From Vulcanimicrobiota bacterium (lineage in GTDB: Bacteria; Vulcanimicrobiota; Xenobia; Xenobiales; JADMJV01), in assembly GCA_017307785.1 (NCBI GenBank), contig JAFKGI010000034.1, positions 1 to 64,000 of the forward strand: a stretch of DNA of 64,000 nt, read 5' to 3'. The notes below the pieces were generated by a model that saw only the letters and a program-made list of their open reading frames with translations, searched no databases and had not been told where the DNA came from. Positions 27,813 to 36,614 of the stretch are shown here, one piece after another. The stretch's first letter is position 1, and each line of letters opens with the position of its first letter. Made by a program: the position numbers and the translations under genes.

Positions 27813-27845
27813 AAAGGCGGGCAGAGAAATCTGCCCGCCTTTTTA
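27813..27845. terminator. Bidirectional intrinsic terminator
   Basis: A 13-bp stem (27813-27825 with 27830-27842) with a GAAA tetraloop and T/A tracts on both sides, directly after the clpB stop. The convergent gene stops at 27843, inside the hairpin, so both genes can use it. Confidence 0.9.
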
Positions 27846-28340
27846 ATTCAGGACCACGCTCAAAGCGCTGTGGAGCAACCAGATCAAGGCGGCGCCAGCG
27901 GTCAATACTTGAGCCCAGCCATAGAGCGAAAACTTGCGGCTGGCGATCAAGGCCAGCACGTAGGTGCGGCGCAGGGAGTCTTCCAGATGTTGCTGCTCGG
28001 TATTGCTGGTGAAATCCGCCACGAACTGATTCATGTTCTTGCGCTGGGCGATATCCCCAAAGAAAATGCAGTCTTTGCGGGGCATCTTCGGCAGACCGGC
28101 CCGGTTCATAATCACCAGCAAACACAGCGCCAGCGCGAGCCCGGCCGCCAACACCAGCGGCACCTGAAGCAACTTGAGCAACAGCCTATGGTTCGAATGG
28201 GTGGCCTGGGCGGCAGCGATGAACAGGCTGTTGATGACGATCAGGTTGCCCGCTTTCGCGTCGGCGAACTGGATCAGTTGCTGATTGTAGTTGAGAACTT
28301 CGAAGGCGGAGTCGATTTGGGGACTTGTGGTCTGGCTCAT
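27843..28340 (-). CDS. Pycsar effector (PycTM/DUF5706)-like membrane protein
   Basis: A 165-residue protein matching the PycTM (DUF5706) pattern: an N-terminal LIQFADAKAGNLIVINSLF helix (conserved Asp-x-Lys-Ala then hydrophobic), a second membrane helix at about 59-79, a cytosolic IFFGDIA segment near residue 92, and a final SRKFSLYGWAQVLTAGAALIWLL helix. In Pycsar antiphage systems such proteins are activated by a cyclic pyrimidine nucleotide and damage the membrane. No cyclase or other nucleotide-signalling gene is adjacent, so it is an orphan. Assignment is by motif order only. Confidence 0.65.
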   Translation of the reverse strand: MSQTTSPQIDSAFEVLNYNQQLIQFADAKAGNLIVINSLFIAAAQATHSNHRLLLKLLQVPLVLAAGLALALCLLVIMNRAGLPKMPRKDCIFFGDIAQRKNMNQFVADFTSNTEQQHLEDSLRRTYVLALIASRKFSLYGWAQVLTAGAALIWLLHSALSVVLN

Positions 28341-28735
28341 ACCAAGACTTTATGCAATTTTTGCAAAGCTGGCTGTGACCATAGTCACTTTATCGCTTGA
28401 TGGTCGCCAATCCGTGATAGAGGCGAGCCCGCTTCTTGAGACGCGAGAGAACCGCGGCCTCAGGCCCACGCTGGCGCTGAGAGACCACTCCGTGCACGCA
28501 GATTTCCAGGCACAAACCTCGGGGCCCAACGGGAGGTAGGGACGAAAAATTCGATTTTGTTCGCTCGGCCGCCGGCATTGGCAAACTGGATTTCATAGGC
28601 ACGAACTCCATAGAAGTAAAAATTTTGGATTCCACTTGGGATGAGGCACGGGGTTCAGGTGCGGGTCTGTGGATTCCTTGTGGAAAAGCTGTGATTTGTC
28701 GGGATTCGTCGCTTTAGACTTTTGGCAATAGTAGG
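28341..28735. other. 395-bp region without an assignable gene
   Basis: The minus strand has a short open stretch (28390-28635) in one frame, while a second frame around 28550-28630 reads a beta-rich segment (FYFYGVRAYEIQFANAGG) reminiscent of the end of a fibronectin III domain, without a start codon and closed by a stop. This may be the decayed remnant of a neighbouring FN3-type gene. No tRNA or terminator was seen. Confidence 0.35.
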
Positions 28736-29647
28736 TCAGCGTTCGATTTTGGTGGGCAAACTAAAGCTCGAACGAACACCATAGCGCACCGCTCTCACAC
28801 GGAAAAGGTAGGGACCGGAGCCACGATTTTTCAGAACGAACGAAGGCCTGTTCTCCTCAATAATTCCGTCATCGAGCAGCACCCACTTGCCGTCTTTTTC
28901 TTCCTCGACCTGGTAGCCGGTGGCATCTTTCACCGGCCGCCAGCTCAATCGCACATCCGATTGGCTGGTATAAAGCCCCATCAGGCCCTCAGGCGTGGGC
29001 GGAGGCGGGCCTTTCGGTTCTTCCTTGGCCACCGGTTTGTTCTTGGGAGGCGGCGGCGGAGGCACCAGGTCGGTAATAGAAGCATGGGCCGGAACCGGAT
29101 CAGGTTCAGCATTGTCGTTGCGAGGTGGAGGAGTCTTTTTAGCCGACTTTGCGGGAGCAGGGCCCAGCAGTTCGGAAACCGAGGCTCCCTCCGGAACCGG
29201 GTCCGGGTCGGTATTGCTGCGCCCCCTGGCAGAGCTCTCTTCCGGATCGGGAACGTCCGGCAGATTCAGAGGGGTCTGAGCCTTTACGGGAGCGGCAGCG
29301 CCAGCCGCCAGCGTGTGTCCTTTGCTGACCTGACTGTTGGGGGAGACGCCATGGGAAAGCACGGCTCGCACGCAAAACTCGAAGTCCGCCCCGGACGCCA
29401 GGCCCGTGATGGAAGTCGAGTTGGTCATAGGCGTGCAGTTCGGGTCTTCCTCGTTGAGCCACCACTTGCCATTAACCTTGCGCAGGACCTCGTAACCAAG
29501 AGCCCCCGGTACCGGGTCCCAGCGCAGGTCCAGCTGGCTCTGGGCAAGGCCTCCGGAGGGCTGTGAAACGTCGAAATGGCCGGGCGCCTGTGCCAGCACC
29601 TGGGCCGTGAGGGCGAGCCCCAGGGCGAAAGTTACGAACGAACGCAT
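28736..29647 (-). CDS. Secreted protein with two fibronectin III-like domains
   Basis: A 303-residue exported protein: signal peptide (cleavage after about AQVLAQA), FN3-like domain 1 (about 25-113, LDLRWDPVPGALGYEVLRK), a Pro-rich linker (about 120-215) and FN3-like domain 2 (about 220-303, VRLSWRPVKDATGYQVEEE). The linker carries two related copies of a motif, DPDPVPEGASVSELLGP and EPDPVPAHASITDLVPP, which may be binding tags. Likely periplasmic or surface adhesion/binding. The start is ATG 29647. Downstream of the TerB-like gene on the same strand. Confidence 0.8.
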   Translation of the reverse strand: MRSFVTFALGLALTAQVLAQAPGHFDVSQPSGGLAQSQLDLRWDPVPGALGYEVLRKVNGKWWLNEEDPNCTPMTNSTSITGLASGADFEFCVRAVLSHGVSPNSQVSKGHTLAAGAAAPVKAQTPLNLPDVPDPEESSARGRSNTDPDPVPEGASVSELLGPAPAKSAKKTPPPRNDNAEPDPVPAHASITDLVPPPPPPKNKPVAKEEPKGPPPPTPEGLMGLYTSQSDVRLSWRPVKDATGYQVEEEKDGKWVLLDDGIIEENRPSFVLKNRGSGPYLFRVRAVRYGVRSSFSLPTKIER

Positions 29648-29661
29648 AGTTCGAGTATAGT

Positions 29662-30039
29662 CTATTCTTCGACCGAGTCCAGTTCGGAAAGGGTCTCTTT
29701 TTTGAGTGCTTCCAGGTCGGCGTCACTCAATTCCAGTTGGCGTGCGATTTTGTTGAGGAAGCGAAGTTCGGAGATTTCGACCTTGCCGTCCGCCATGGCC
29801 ATCGCCAGCAGAACCTTCATGATCTCTTTGCGTGACTCGACGTCCTGGACCGCTTCCTTCAGATTGGTGAGATCCGGAGGCTTGGCCATCATGGAGGCCA
29901 CCTCATTGAGAGCCCCGTCGTCCAGGTCCAATTGAGTGAGAACCCCCCCCAACAGGCGTCGCTCGTCTTCCGAGACTTCTCCGTCGGCCCAGATTACGTG
30001 GACCAGGCTTTTAATTAATACTTTTTCAGCTTCTTGCAT
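29662..30039 (-). CDS. TerB-like domain protein
   Basis: A 125-residue all-helical TerB-family protein with the two signature acidic turns, WADGEVSEDERRLL and MADGKVEISELRFL, which may bind metal. TerB proteins occur in tellurite/stress systems and as general metal-sensing modules. It lies 14 bp upstream of the FN3 gene on the same strand. Its possible functional link with the vWA/kinase/PP2C cassette at 43-50 kb is only conceptual, as TerB and TerY-P triads co-occur elsewhere. Confidence 0.85.
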   Translation of the reverse strand: MQEAEKVLIKSLVHVIWADGEVSEDERRLLGGVLTQLDLDDGALNEVASMMAKPPDLTNLKEAVQDVESRKEIMKVLLAMAMADGKVEISELRFLNKIARQLELSDADLEALKKETLSELDSVEE

Positions 30040-30125
30040 GGCTCGGCTCTTCGCCTGGGGCCTAATTCAAGTCCTTTTCAGGGTGATGCCCTAGACTGTG
30101 AAAAATTAACTTCAGGAGGTTGTCG

Positions 30126-30536
30126 ATGAGTGCAGTTTACGCCAGTCCCGCCCAGTATCGTTGCTCTTGCGGTCGCACGTTCATGAATGGCATCAGCCTG
30201 GAGCGCCACCAATGGGTGACCAAGTGCGCCCCCGCCGCTGAAAACACGAATCACGTCATGCTGCCCGACCAGCAGGCCCGGGCCACTCAGGCGGCCATGG
30301 CCCAGGCCATGCGCGTGCTCAAAGAAAAACAGGCGGCTCAACAACGCTTCGACCAGAAACGCCGGAGCAAACGCCGCCTGCGTCGCCAGTTCTCGGACGC
30401 TCAGGAGTCTCTGCTGCGCACCGCTGAATCCTTTATGACCAGAGTTTTCTCCCTGGGTCGCGTCGCCGCCATCCTGGTGGTGCTGGGCGCCACCTTTGCC
30501 GCGGGCATGAAACTGGGCACTTTTTTCCCGGTCTAG
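30126..30536 (+). CDS. Small zinc-finger membrane protein
   Basis: A 136-residue protein. The N-terminus has a zinc-finger-like C-x-C-x10-H-x6-C segment (CSCGRTFMNGISLERHQWVTKC region), the middle is a highly basic helix (KRRSKRRLRRQ), and the C-terminus is a membrane helix (AAILVVLGATFAAGMKL). No family is recognised. The start is ATG 30126 because AGGAGG lies exactly 6 bp upstream. Topology suggests a cytosolic zinc head on a tail-anchored protein. Confidence 0.7.
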   Translation: MSAVYASPAQYRCSCGRTFMNGISLERHQWVTKCAPAAENTNHVMLPDQQARATQAAMAQAMRVLKEKQAAQQRFDQKRRSKRRLRRQFSDAQESLLRTAESFMTRVFSLGRVAAILVVLGATFAAGMKLGTFFPV

Positions 30537-30572
30537 CCAGGGAGGCTTGAAGGCTTCTCAAACACGTGTTCT

Positions 30573-31472
30573 ATGGAGCACGTCCGCGACTATTACCTCC
30601 CCGACTACTTGACCTACCTGAGCGTAGAGCGAACCCTGGCCCGACGAACGATTCATGAATACGAACAAGATCTGCGACTGTTCCTGGACTACCTGGCGCC
30701 CTTCTTCGCCGAAGAACTCACCCTGGCCACCATCGACGCGCGCACCATTCGCGAATTCCTGGCCTACCTGCGCAACAAAAAGAACTACTCTCCCTCCGCG
30801 CTCAATCGTAAAATCGCCGCTCTCAAAGGCTATTTTAAGTTTCTCGAAGGCGAAGGCTACCTGACCTCCTCCCCGATGCAACGCATCTCCTCGGCCAAGG
30901 AAGGCCGCCTGCTGCCCAAAGTCATGAGTGAGCAAGAAGTGGAAGTCTTGCTCGACCAACCGACCGAGGAAAAGCTCTCCCCGGAACTGGCCGCTCGCGA
31001 TCAGGCCATCCTGGAGCTCTTCTATAGTTCCGGACTACGCCTCTCCGAACTGGTCGGAGTCAACCTCCAGGACATCGACTGGGAGAAGCTTCATTTGCGG
31101 GTTACCGGCAAAGGCAACAAGCAGCGCTTTGTATTCCTCACGCCCCACGCCGGACAGGCCATTCAAGCCTATCTGAAACTACGCACCCACAAGAGTGAAG
31201 CGCTTTTTTTGAATCGGTTCGGGCAACGCCTCTCCACTCGGGCCGTGCAGATTCTCTTCGGTAAGCGCATGGACTCCGCCCAACTGCAACGCAAGGCCTC
31301 TCCCCACACGCTGCGACACTCCTTCGCCACCCATCTGCTGGAAGGCGGCTCGGACCTGGTTACCATCAAAGAGTTGCTCGGTCACGAAAGTCTGCAGACC
31401 ACCCAAATCTACACCAACATTTCGCGGCGCAAGATGCGTGAGGCCTACGATCAGGCCCACCCCAGAAATTAA
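30573..31472 (+). CDS. Tyrosine recombinase, XerC/XerD type
   Basis: A 299-residue site-specific recombinase, likely for chromosome dimer resolution. The SAM-like N-terminal domain (1-100) precedes the catalytic domain with R156 (SGLRLSEL), K180 (TGKGNKQR), H245-x2-R248 (HTLRHSF), H271 (GHESLQTT) and the nucleophile Y280 (IYTN). Length and spacing match XerC/XerD rather than phage integrases, and no mobile element borders are seen. Its stop abuts the convergent exonuclease gene. Confidence 0.93.
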   Translation: MEHVRDYYLPDYLTYLSVERTLARRTIHEYEQDLRLFLDYLAPFFAEELTLATIDARTIREFLAYLRNKKNYSPSALNRKIAALKGYFKFLEGEGYLTSSPMQRISSAKEGRLLPKVMSEQEVEVLLDQPTEEKLSPELAARDQAILELFYSSGLRLSELVGVNLQDIDWEKLHLRVTGKGNKQRFVFLTPHAGQAIQAYLKLRTHKSEALFLNRFGQRLSTRAVQILFGKRMDSAQLQRKASPHTLRHSFATHLLEGGSDLVTIKELLGHESLQTTQIYTNISRRKMREAYDQAHPRN

Positions 31473-32654
31473 CTACCCGAGCATTCGCCTTTGTAGCCGA
31501 TCGCGCCGATAATTGAGGCGGCGAACTCGAGTCGCGGCCAGAGGCTTGATCTTCAAAGCCCGCTCCACCCAGTCCAGGGCACAGGCCCAATCGCGCTGGA
31601 CATGCTCTTGCTGTTTGGCGACCTGCTCCAGCAACTCCGGGTCCTGGGGAAAAGACTCGGCCAGGCGCAACCAGATCTCCTGAGCCTGCGAAACTTCGCC
31701 GGCCCGCCGGCGCAGGCGCGCCAACAAAGTCCCGCATTGGCGCAAGGGGGCTCCCTGAAAATGCCCGTAGCAGCGTTCCAGCAACTGGCGAGATTCTTCA
31801 AACCGTCGTTGGCGGAACAACTGCTGCGCCAGGGCCAGGTCTTCCAGGTGGAGCAAGCGCGAGTCCTGACGAAAACGCTGAGACCAATCGTGGGGATGAT
31901 CCACGTAACCCCACAGGCCGGCTACCAGACCCACCATGGTGAGGATATCCCGCCGGTTGTGCTCGGCCACCTGGGCCAGCCCACGAGCGCATCCGGTCTG
32001 CAGAAAGCGAAAGAAAATCTGCGGAACCATCCAACCGGGCACATCCCCGTGACGCGGCAGACCGAGAATCTCGGTTTCCAGAGTCTCCAGCTTGCAGTTC
32101 TCCAGAGCATGCGACCACAGCCGTCGCGAAACCGGCAGCAAGTCCAGGTGCGGCAATTCCTCCAGATCGTAGCGCAGCCGATTCATAATCAGGCGCGTCT
32201 GCAGCAGAGGAATATCAAAGCTCTTGCCGTTAAACGTCACCAGACCGTCGCTGTTTTCCAGGCGCTCGATCAGATACTGCAGCATGGCTTTTTCTTCGCA
32301 GTGTGAACGCATAATCAGCTGCTCGACTCGCAGCTGCCCTTTCTCGAAGAAGGCAATCCCCACCATAAAGGCATAGGTCCCGGAACCACCGGCAAGTCCT
32401 GTGGTCTCGGTATCCAGATACAGCATGCGGTTGCCGGCGACTTCGGGCAGCCAGGGGGACAGGTCGCGCAGTTGAGAGCGGATCAGAGGAAACGGTCCGT
32501 GGCTCAAGTTGCCGTCCAGACACTGGTGGCGACGGTGAAAAACGCCGTTGCCACAGCGAACCTCTTCTCCGCCCAGAGCTCTTTCCATAGGAACGGCCCG
32601 CTGTTTTTCCTGGTGGTGCCGCATTTGCTCCAGACGTTCAAAGGACAGCGTCAT
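31473..32654 (-). CDS. RNase H-like (YprB-type) exonuclease with TPR-like C-terminus
   Basis: A 393-residue protein. Residues about 70-260 form the RNase_H_2 fold of YprB-like exonucleases with the acidic motifs DTETTGL, TFNGKSFDIPLL and the later HNRRDI. The C-terminal 120 residues resemble TPR helices (LAQQLFRQRRFEESRQLLERC). Probable role in nucleic acid processing. The start overlaps the end of the upstream zinc-ribbon gene by 4 bp, so they form an operon. Confidence 0.85.
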   Translation of the reverse strand: MTLSFERLEQMRHHQEKQRAVPMERALGGEEVRCGNGVFHRRHQCLDGNLSHGPFPLIRSQLRDLSPWLPEVAGNRMLYLDTETTGLAGGSGTYAFMVGIAFFEKGQLRVEQLIMRSHCEEKAMLQYLIERLENSDGLVTFNGKSFDIPLLQTRLIMNRLRYDLEELPHLDLLPVSRRLWSHALENCKLETLETEILGLPRHGDVPGWMVPQIFFRFLQTGCARGLAQVAEHNRRDILTMVGLVAGLWGYVDHPHDWSQRFRQDSRLLHLEDLALAQQLFRQRRFEESRQLLERCYGHFQGAPLRQCGTLLARLRRRAGEVSQAQEIWLRLAESFPQDPELLEQVAKQQEHVQRDWACALDWVERALKIKPLAATRVRRLNYRRDRLQRRMLG

Positions 32655-34495
32655 TGACCGATTTTACCGATTCCCTCCGTGATCTTCTTTTGAAATTCTA
32701 TCAACTCTTCGTGGAGCTGTCGATACGACGTCAGGCCCGCTTTCAAAGGAGTCAACTGACGCGTCTGGGCGGCCTCGCCAAGCACCGTCAGCGCCTGCGA
32801 CAACTTGCCCATACAAATCACAAAGAACTGACAATAGGTGTCGAAGCTTTCATCCCGCCCCATAATCTTGACGACTTCGCGCTCAAACCGATCTCGAGTC
32901 TTGTCCAGCACCTCGAGCTGGTTGATGATTTCCTGGATGATTTGCTCCCAGGTCGTCACTCCAAAGGTCAGACCCTGGACCAGGTCGGCCAGGTGGTCGG
33001 CCACCTGGTGATCTTTGCCCTGGGAGCCCCCGGAGATATCCTCATACTTGACGTCGTCGATTTGCAGCTGAGGCAAGGCCGAACCGCACTCGCTACAGAT
33101 CTTGGCCGGAATCTGCACGTGACCACAGCGGATACAGGTAACCTGCTGACCGGATTTGCCGGTCTCCGCAAAAGCTCGCCGCACCTGTTTTTCAAAGGCC
33201 ATCAGCGGAGGCATCGTCAGGGATAACAGCTTCCAACCTTCCACCAGATGAATCAACTGAGGGTCTTCGCAATAGAGCAGCATGCGCTGGTAGGCCTGAT
33301 CGTGCGAAGCCAGCAGAGACACCAGATTCTCGGGTGCCTGAGGGGACTCCTGAAGAGCTTGCAGCGACGCGTTGGCTTCTTGCTGGCGCTGCTCAAGTTC
33401 GTCGCGGAGCATCCACACGGGAAAGACCTTGGTCTCGATCTGGCCCAGAATTTCGATGAGTTCAAGCACCCGAGGCGCTCCCTCAAAGCGAATCTGCAGG
33501 TCGCTCAAAGCCGCCTGGACCCCACCCCGATACTGACCCATCGCCTCCCAGAGCGGATTCAAGCGGGCCGCGATCTCGGCCGGTTCGGCCGCCCCTAGCG
33601 CCGTCAGCTGCTCGCGAATGTGCTCGGCGAGCATATTCGCTTCCCGGATCAGCTCCGGCTGGGCCACTCCCAAACCGGCCCGGCGACTCACTTCCGTCGC
33701 CCTTTGGAAAGCATCCACTTCCTGAAAGAGTCGCTCCCAGGCCTGACCGGCAACTTCCGGACCTAGATCGGTGGGAAGCGCCACCAGGCGAATCCAAAAC
33801 TCCAGGGCATCGTAGGGCGAGTAGCGCGGTTGGGCACGCATGGCCGTTTCTGCCTCGGAAAGCTTGTGGGCAAAGTCCCCGGAACCGCGCCCCAACAGCT
33901 GGATGGCCTCTTCCAGCGCCTTGCGCTCGCCCGTCTCCAGATAGTGAGCCACGGCTCCCAGCCCGCCCTCGGTGATCTGTAAGGGCTCGTCCACTTCGAA
34001 CGGCACCTCCCCAAAAAGAGCCCGTCTCGACTGAACCTGAGCGCGCATCTGCAGAACGTCGGCGTGAGCCAGCGGAAAGCGGCTGCGCAACTCGAAGACA
34101 TCGCTCTTCTCCTGCAGCACGTTGAAGGCCACGTTGATCAACTGATCCAGCGAAAGGATGGGACTGAAGGCCGGTCGCTGGCTTTCCAGCTTCTGGACCG
34201 CGAACAGGTGCGAGTAGTAACTCATGACCGCCTCCGCCAGGCGCGCTCCTCGCTCGGGCGCAGGCCGGGAGACATCCTTGAGCAGGCGCTGGCATTCTTT
34301 CAGGTCCAACTCGGCCTGGCGAAGTGACTCTTCCCTCTCCTCGCTCCACAGCACCACCGGCTTGAGCAAGCGCAGTCCTTCGAGACTGGAAACCAGCCAG
34401 TCCGCGGCCTTGACCTGGCTTTCCTCCACCTGTTCCGGATGCTTATGCAGGGCACAAACGAGCTGCCGCATGGGCGGGGCGATAAAACTGGACAC
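32651..34495 (-). CDS. Large helical protein with a zinc ribbon, unknown
   Basis: A 614-residue cytosolic protein, almost entirely alpha-helical, with one zinc-ribbon (CIRCGHVQIPAKICSECG, four Cys near residue 460). I do not recognise a family. It is divergent from the TPR gene (start to start 59 bp) and coupled by 4-bp overlap to the exonuclease downstream, suggesting a joint nucleic-acid or protein-assembly role, which is speculative. Confidence 0.7.
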   Translation of the reverse strand: MSSFIAPPMRQLVCALHKHPEQVEESQVKAADWLVSSLEGLRLLKPVVLWSEEREESLRQAELDLKECQRLLKDVSRPAPERGARLAEAVMSYYSHLFAVQKLESQRPAFSPILSLDQLINVAFNVLQEKSDVFELRSRFPLAHADVLQMRAQVQSRRALFGEVPFEVDEPLQITEGGLGAVAHYLETGERKALEEAIQLLGRGSGDFAHKLSEAETAMRAQPRYSPYDALEFWIRLVALPTDLGPEVAGQAWERLFQEVDAFQRATEVSRRAGLGVAQPELIREANMLAEHIREQLTALGAAEPAEIAARLNPLWEAMGQYRGGVQAALSDLQIRFEGAPRVLELIEILGQIETKVFPVWMLRDELEQRQQEANASLQALQESPQAPENLVSLLASHDQAYQRMLLYCEDPQLIHLVEGWKLLSLTMPPLMAFEKQVRRAFAETGKSGQQVTCIRCGHVQIPAKICSECGSALPQLQIDDVKYEDISGGSQGKDHQVADHLADLVQGLTFGVTTWEQIIQEIINQLEVLDKTRDRFEREVVKIMGRDESFDTYCQFFVICMGKLSQALTVLGEAAQTRQLTPLKAGLTSYRQLHEELIEFQKKITEGIGKIGQ

Positions 34496-34554
34496 GAGTA
34501 CCTCCGAACGGCCAAACCTACGAGCACGCGAATCAAATTACCCCCTCGAACGGC

Positions 34555-35832
34555 ATGGCAAAGAGGTTTCCCAAATACCGAGTGGAACGTTGGGCGATGG
34601 AACAAAACGTTTGCCCACCTGAGTCCGGACGCGCTAAGGTCATTCCCCTACAGCCATTTCGGCGCACCCAAAACTTCGAAAGCCACTATGAATCGGGCAG
34701 ACAATATCGCGAGCAAGGCCGTCTTGATCTGGCCATCCGCGAATGGCAACGAGCCGCCGCCCTGGATAAAACCAATCTGGAAGTTCGCCTCGATCTGGGG
34801 GTCGTTCTGGCCGAAAAAGGGCAGCTGGAGCCCGCCGCTCAGTGCTTCAAAAGCGCCATCGAACTCGATCCCACCTGCACCGAAGCTCACTACTACCTGG
34901 GACTCGCCTACTTTCAGCAAGACGACATGGAAAAGGCCGCCAAAGTTTGGTCGAACGCCCTGCGCCTCGACCCGGAAGACTGGGAACTACGCCTTTCGTT
35001 GGCCGAGGCCTATATTGAGCTGGGCAAGCACGCCAAAGCTCTGCGCCAAATTGAGCGCATTCTTAAGGTTCAGCCCTATCATCTGGACGCCCTGAATTTG
35101 CGCGGGGTCATCTACCTGCACAGCGGAGATCTGGCTCGGGCCCGCGAGGAACTGCGCGCCTGCGTCAAAATCGACCCCTCTTTCCCGCGTTCCCGCATGA
35201 ATTTGGGCGTTGTCTACATGCATCAGGGCTTCACCGATATGGCGATTTTGGAGTTCCGCCGCGCCTATCGCCTCTCCCCCACCAATCCCGACATTCTCTA
35301 CAATCTGGGACACGCGCTATCCCACCGAGGCATCTACAATGAAGCCCGCGTCTACCTGGTGAAAGCCCTGGAGTTCGACCCGCAGTTGCTGGAAGGCTTG
35401 CTGCTGTTGGGCGCCCTGGAAGTGAAAGCCGGCTTGCCCGAATCGGCACGCCAGCGATTCGCCAGCGCCCTGGAAATCGACCCGCAGGAGCCGGAAGCCC
35501 TGGGAGCTCTAGCCCACATTCACATGGTCGGAGGCGAAGTCGATCAGGCTCGCCGCTTCCTGGATCAAGCCCTCAAGCTTTGCCCGGAACACGCGGGCCT
35601 GCAGCTGTTGCAAGCCAAAGCCTACTACGCCCTGAAAAAGAGCACCAAGGCTCTCACCCACCTGCGCCGCAGCCTGCGACTCAACCCGCAGAACTCTGAG
35701 GCACAGCTGCTCATGGGCGACTTGATGTTGGAGCGAGGCTTAAAGCCAATGGCGGTTCAAGCCTGGGAAGCAGCTCTACAACACGAGCCGGAAATGAGTG
35801 AAGCGGTAGAGCGCCTGGCTCTACACCGCTAG
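34555..35832 (+). CDS. Tetratricopeptide-repeat protein
   Basis: A 425-residue protein made of about ten tandem 34-residue TPR units from residue 45 to the end, e.g. EAHYYLGLAYFQQDDMEKAAKVWSNALRLDPEDWELR. It has no signal peptide or membrane helix, so it is probably a cytosolic scaffold. The start could also be ATG 34597 (MEQNVCPP). ATG 34555 was kept for length, and neither has a strong ribosome-binding site. It overlaps the convergent gene by 4 bp. Confidence 0.85.
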   Translation: MAKRFPKYRVERWAMEQNVCPPESGRAKVIPLQPFRRTQNFESHYESGRQYREQGRLDLAIREWQRAAALDKTNLEVRLDLGVVLAEKGQLEPAAQCFKSAIELDPTCTEAHYYLGLAYFQQDDMEKAAKVWSNALRLDPEDWELRLSLAEAYIELGKHAKALRQIERILKVQPYHLDALNLRGVIYLHSGDLARAREELRACVKIDPSFPRSRMNLGVVYMHQGFTDMAILEFRRAYRLSPTNPDILYNLGHALSHRGIYNEARVYLVKALEFDPQLLEGLLLLGALEVKAGLPESARQRFASALEIDPQEPEALGALAHIHMVGGEVDQARRFLDQALKLCPEHAGLQLLQAKAYYALKKSTKALTHLRRSLRLNPQNSEAQLLMGDLMLERGLKPMAVQAWEAALQHEPEMSEAVERLALHR

Positions 35833-36605
35833 CCCTTGCCTAGACGATAGCGCTCGTGGAGCTGCTTGCGGTCCTTCAGCATAAAGAAGAGCTGATAAGG
35901 ATCCAGGTAGCCATAGCGCTGACCCGGCTGAAAGGCCCGGGGACTCGACTTGAGCTGGCGCCGGGTAATCCACACCGTGTCCGAGACAATGCCCGGATCT
36001 TCTCTCAGAACGCCGCTCCGCGTGGCGGCCAACAGGCCAGCCACCGTGCGGTAGGTTGCTTCCAACTGGTCCAGCAAGGGACGCAAGGACTCCTGCCAGC
36101 GAGCGATATCGCGCAGAGCCGTCTCCGCGTCCAGCTCCCCAAAGAACGCCGAAGCCAGATGACGCAGATCGTCATCCAGGATGTTGTGATGCCCCTGGCC
36201 GGCCACCGAGGCCGGCACCCAGCTGCGCACCACCACCGACAGGTTCAGGTGAAACCCGTCCGCGGTGGCTAACTGGTCGAGCCAGGACTCCTGATACAGG
36301 GGCACCAGATCGTCGCGGTCATGGCCTCGGGCCGTGCGCGGAATTCCCACCAATTCCAGGCTGGCCAGCTCGAGGCCGTGCACCATCAGTTGCTCTTTCA
36401 TCCAGGCCTCTACCTGGTGACAGCCCTCCGCCAGACCGTCGCTCATCAGCCACCAGGCGGCCTTCTGGGCCACCGCCAGCTCGAGGCGCTCACGAATGAG
36501 GGCCTCGATTACGGTTCGGTTTAGACGCTTGTGTGCCCGCTTCAGAACGAAGCTGGCCTGAAAGGCTTCCCAACAAGACTGTGGCTCGGTGACTGCAACG
36601 ATCAT
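35829..36605 (-). CDS. Unknown 258-residue protein in rpe operon
   Basis: A soluble mixed alpha/beta protein without a recognised domain. It has conserved-looking stretches LELVGIPRTARGHDRDDLVPLYQ and RQLKSSPRAFQPGQRYGYLDPYQLFFM, hinting at a nucleic-acid or nucleotide enzyme, but no catalytic motif is clear. It is the last gene of the minus-strand run from the SLT gene, with 9 bp between it and the small membrane protein gene. Only the position supports any role. Confidence 0.6.
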   Translation of the reverse strand: MIVAVTEPQSCWEAFQASFVLKRAHKRLNRTVIEALIRERLELAVAQKAAWWLMSDGLAEGCHQVEAWMKEQLMVHGLELASLELVGIPRTARGHDRDDLVPLYQESWLDQLATADGFHLNLSVVVRSWVPASVAGQGHHNILDDDLRHLASAFFGELDAETALRDIARWQESLRPLLDQLEATYRTVAGLLAATRSGVLREDPGIVSDTVWITRRQLKSSPRAFQPGQRYGYLDPYQLFFMLKDRKQLHERYRLGKG

Positions 36606-36614
36606 GCGATCCCC

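Noticed and set aside
28390..28635. 81-codon minus-strand open frame
   Set aside because: No ribosome-binding site, no similarity seen, and another frame in the same place looks equally protein-like.
30573..31472. Xer-type recombinase as a sign of a mobile element
   Set aside because: Motifs and length fit housekeeping XerC/D; no attachment sites, insertion sequences or foreign-looking cargo are nearby.
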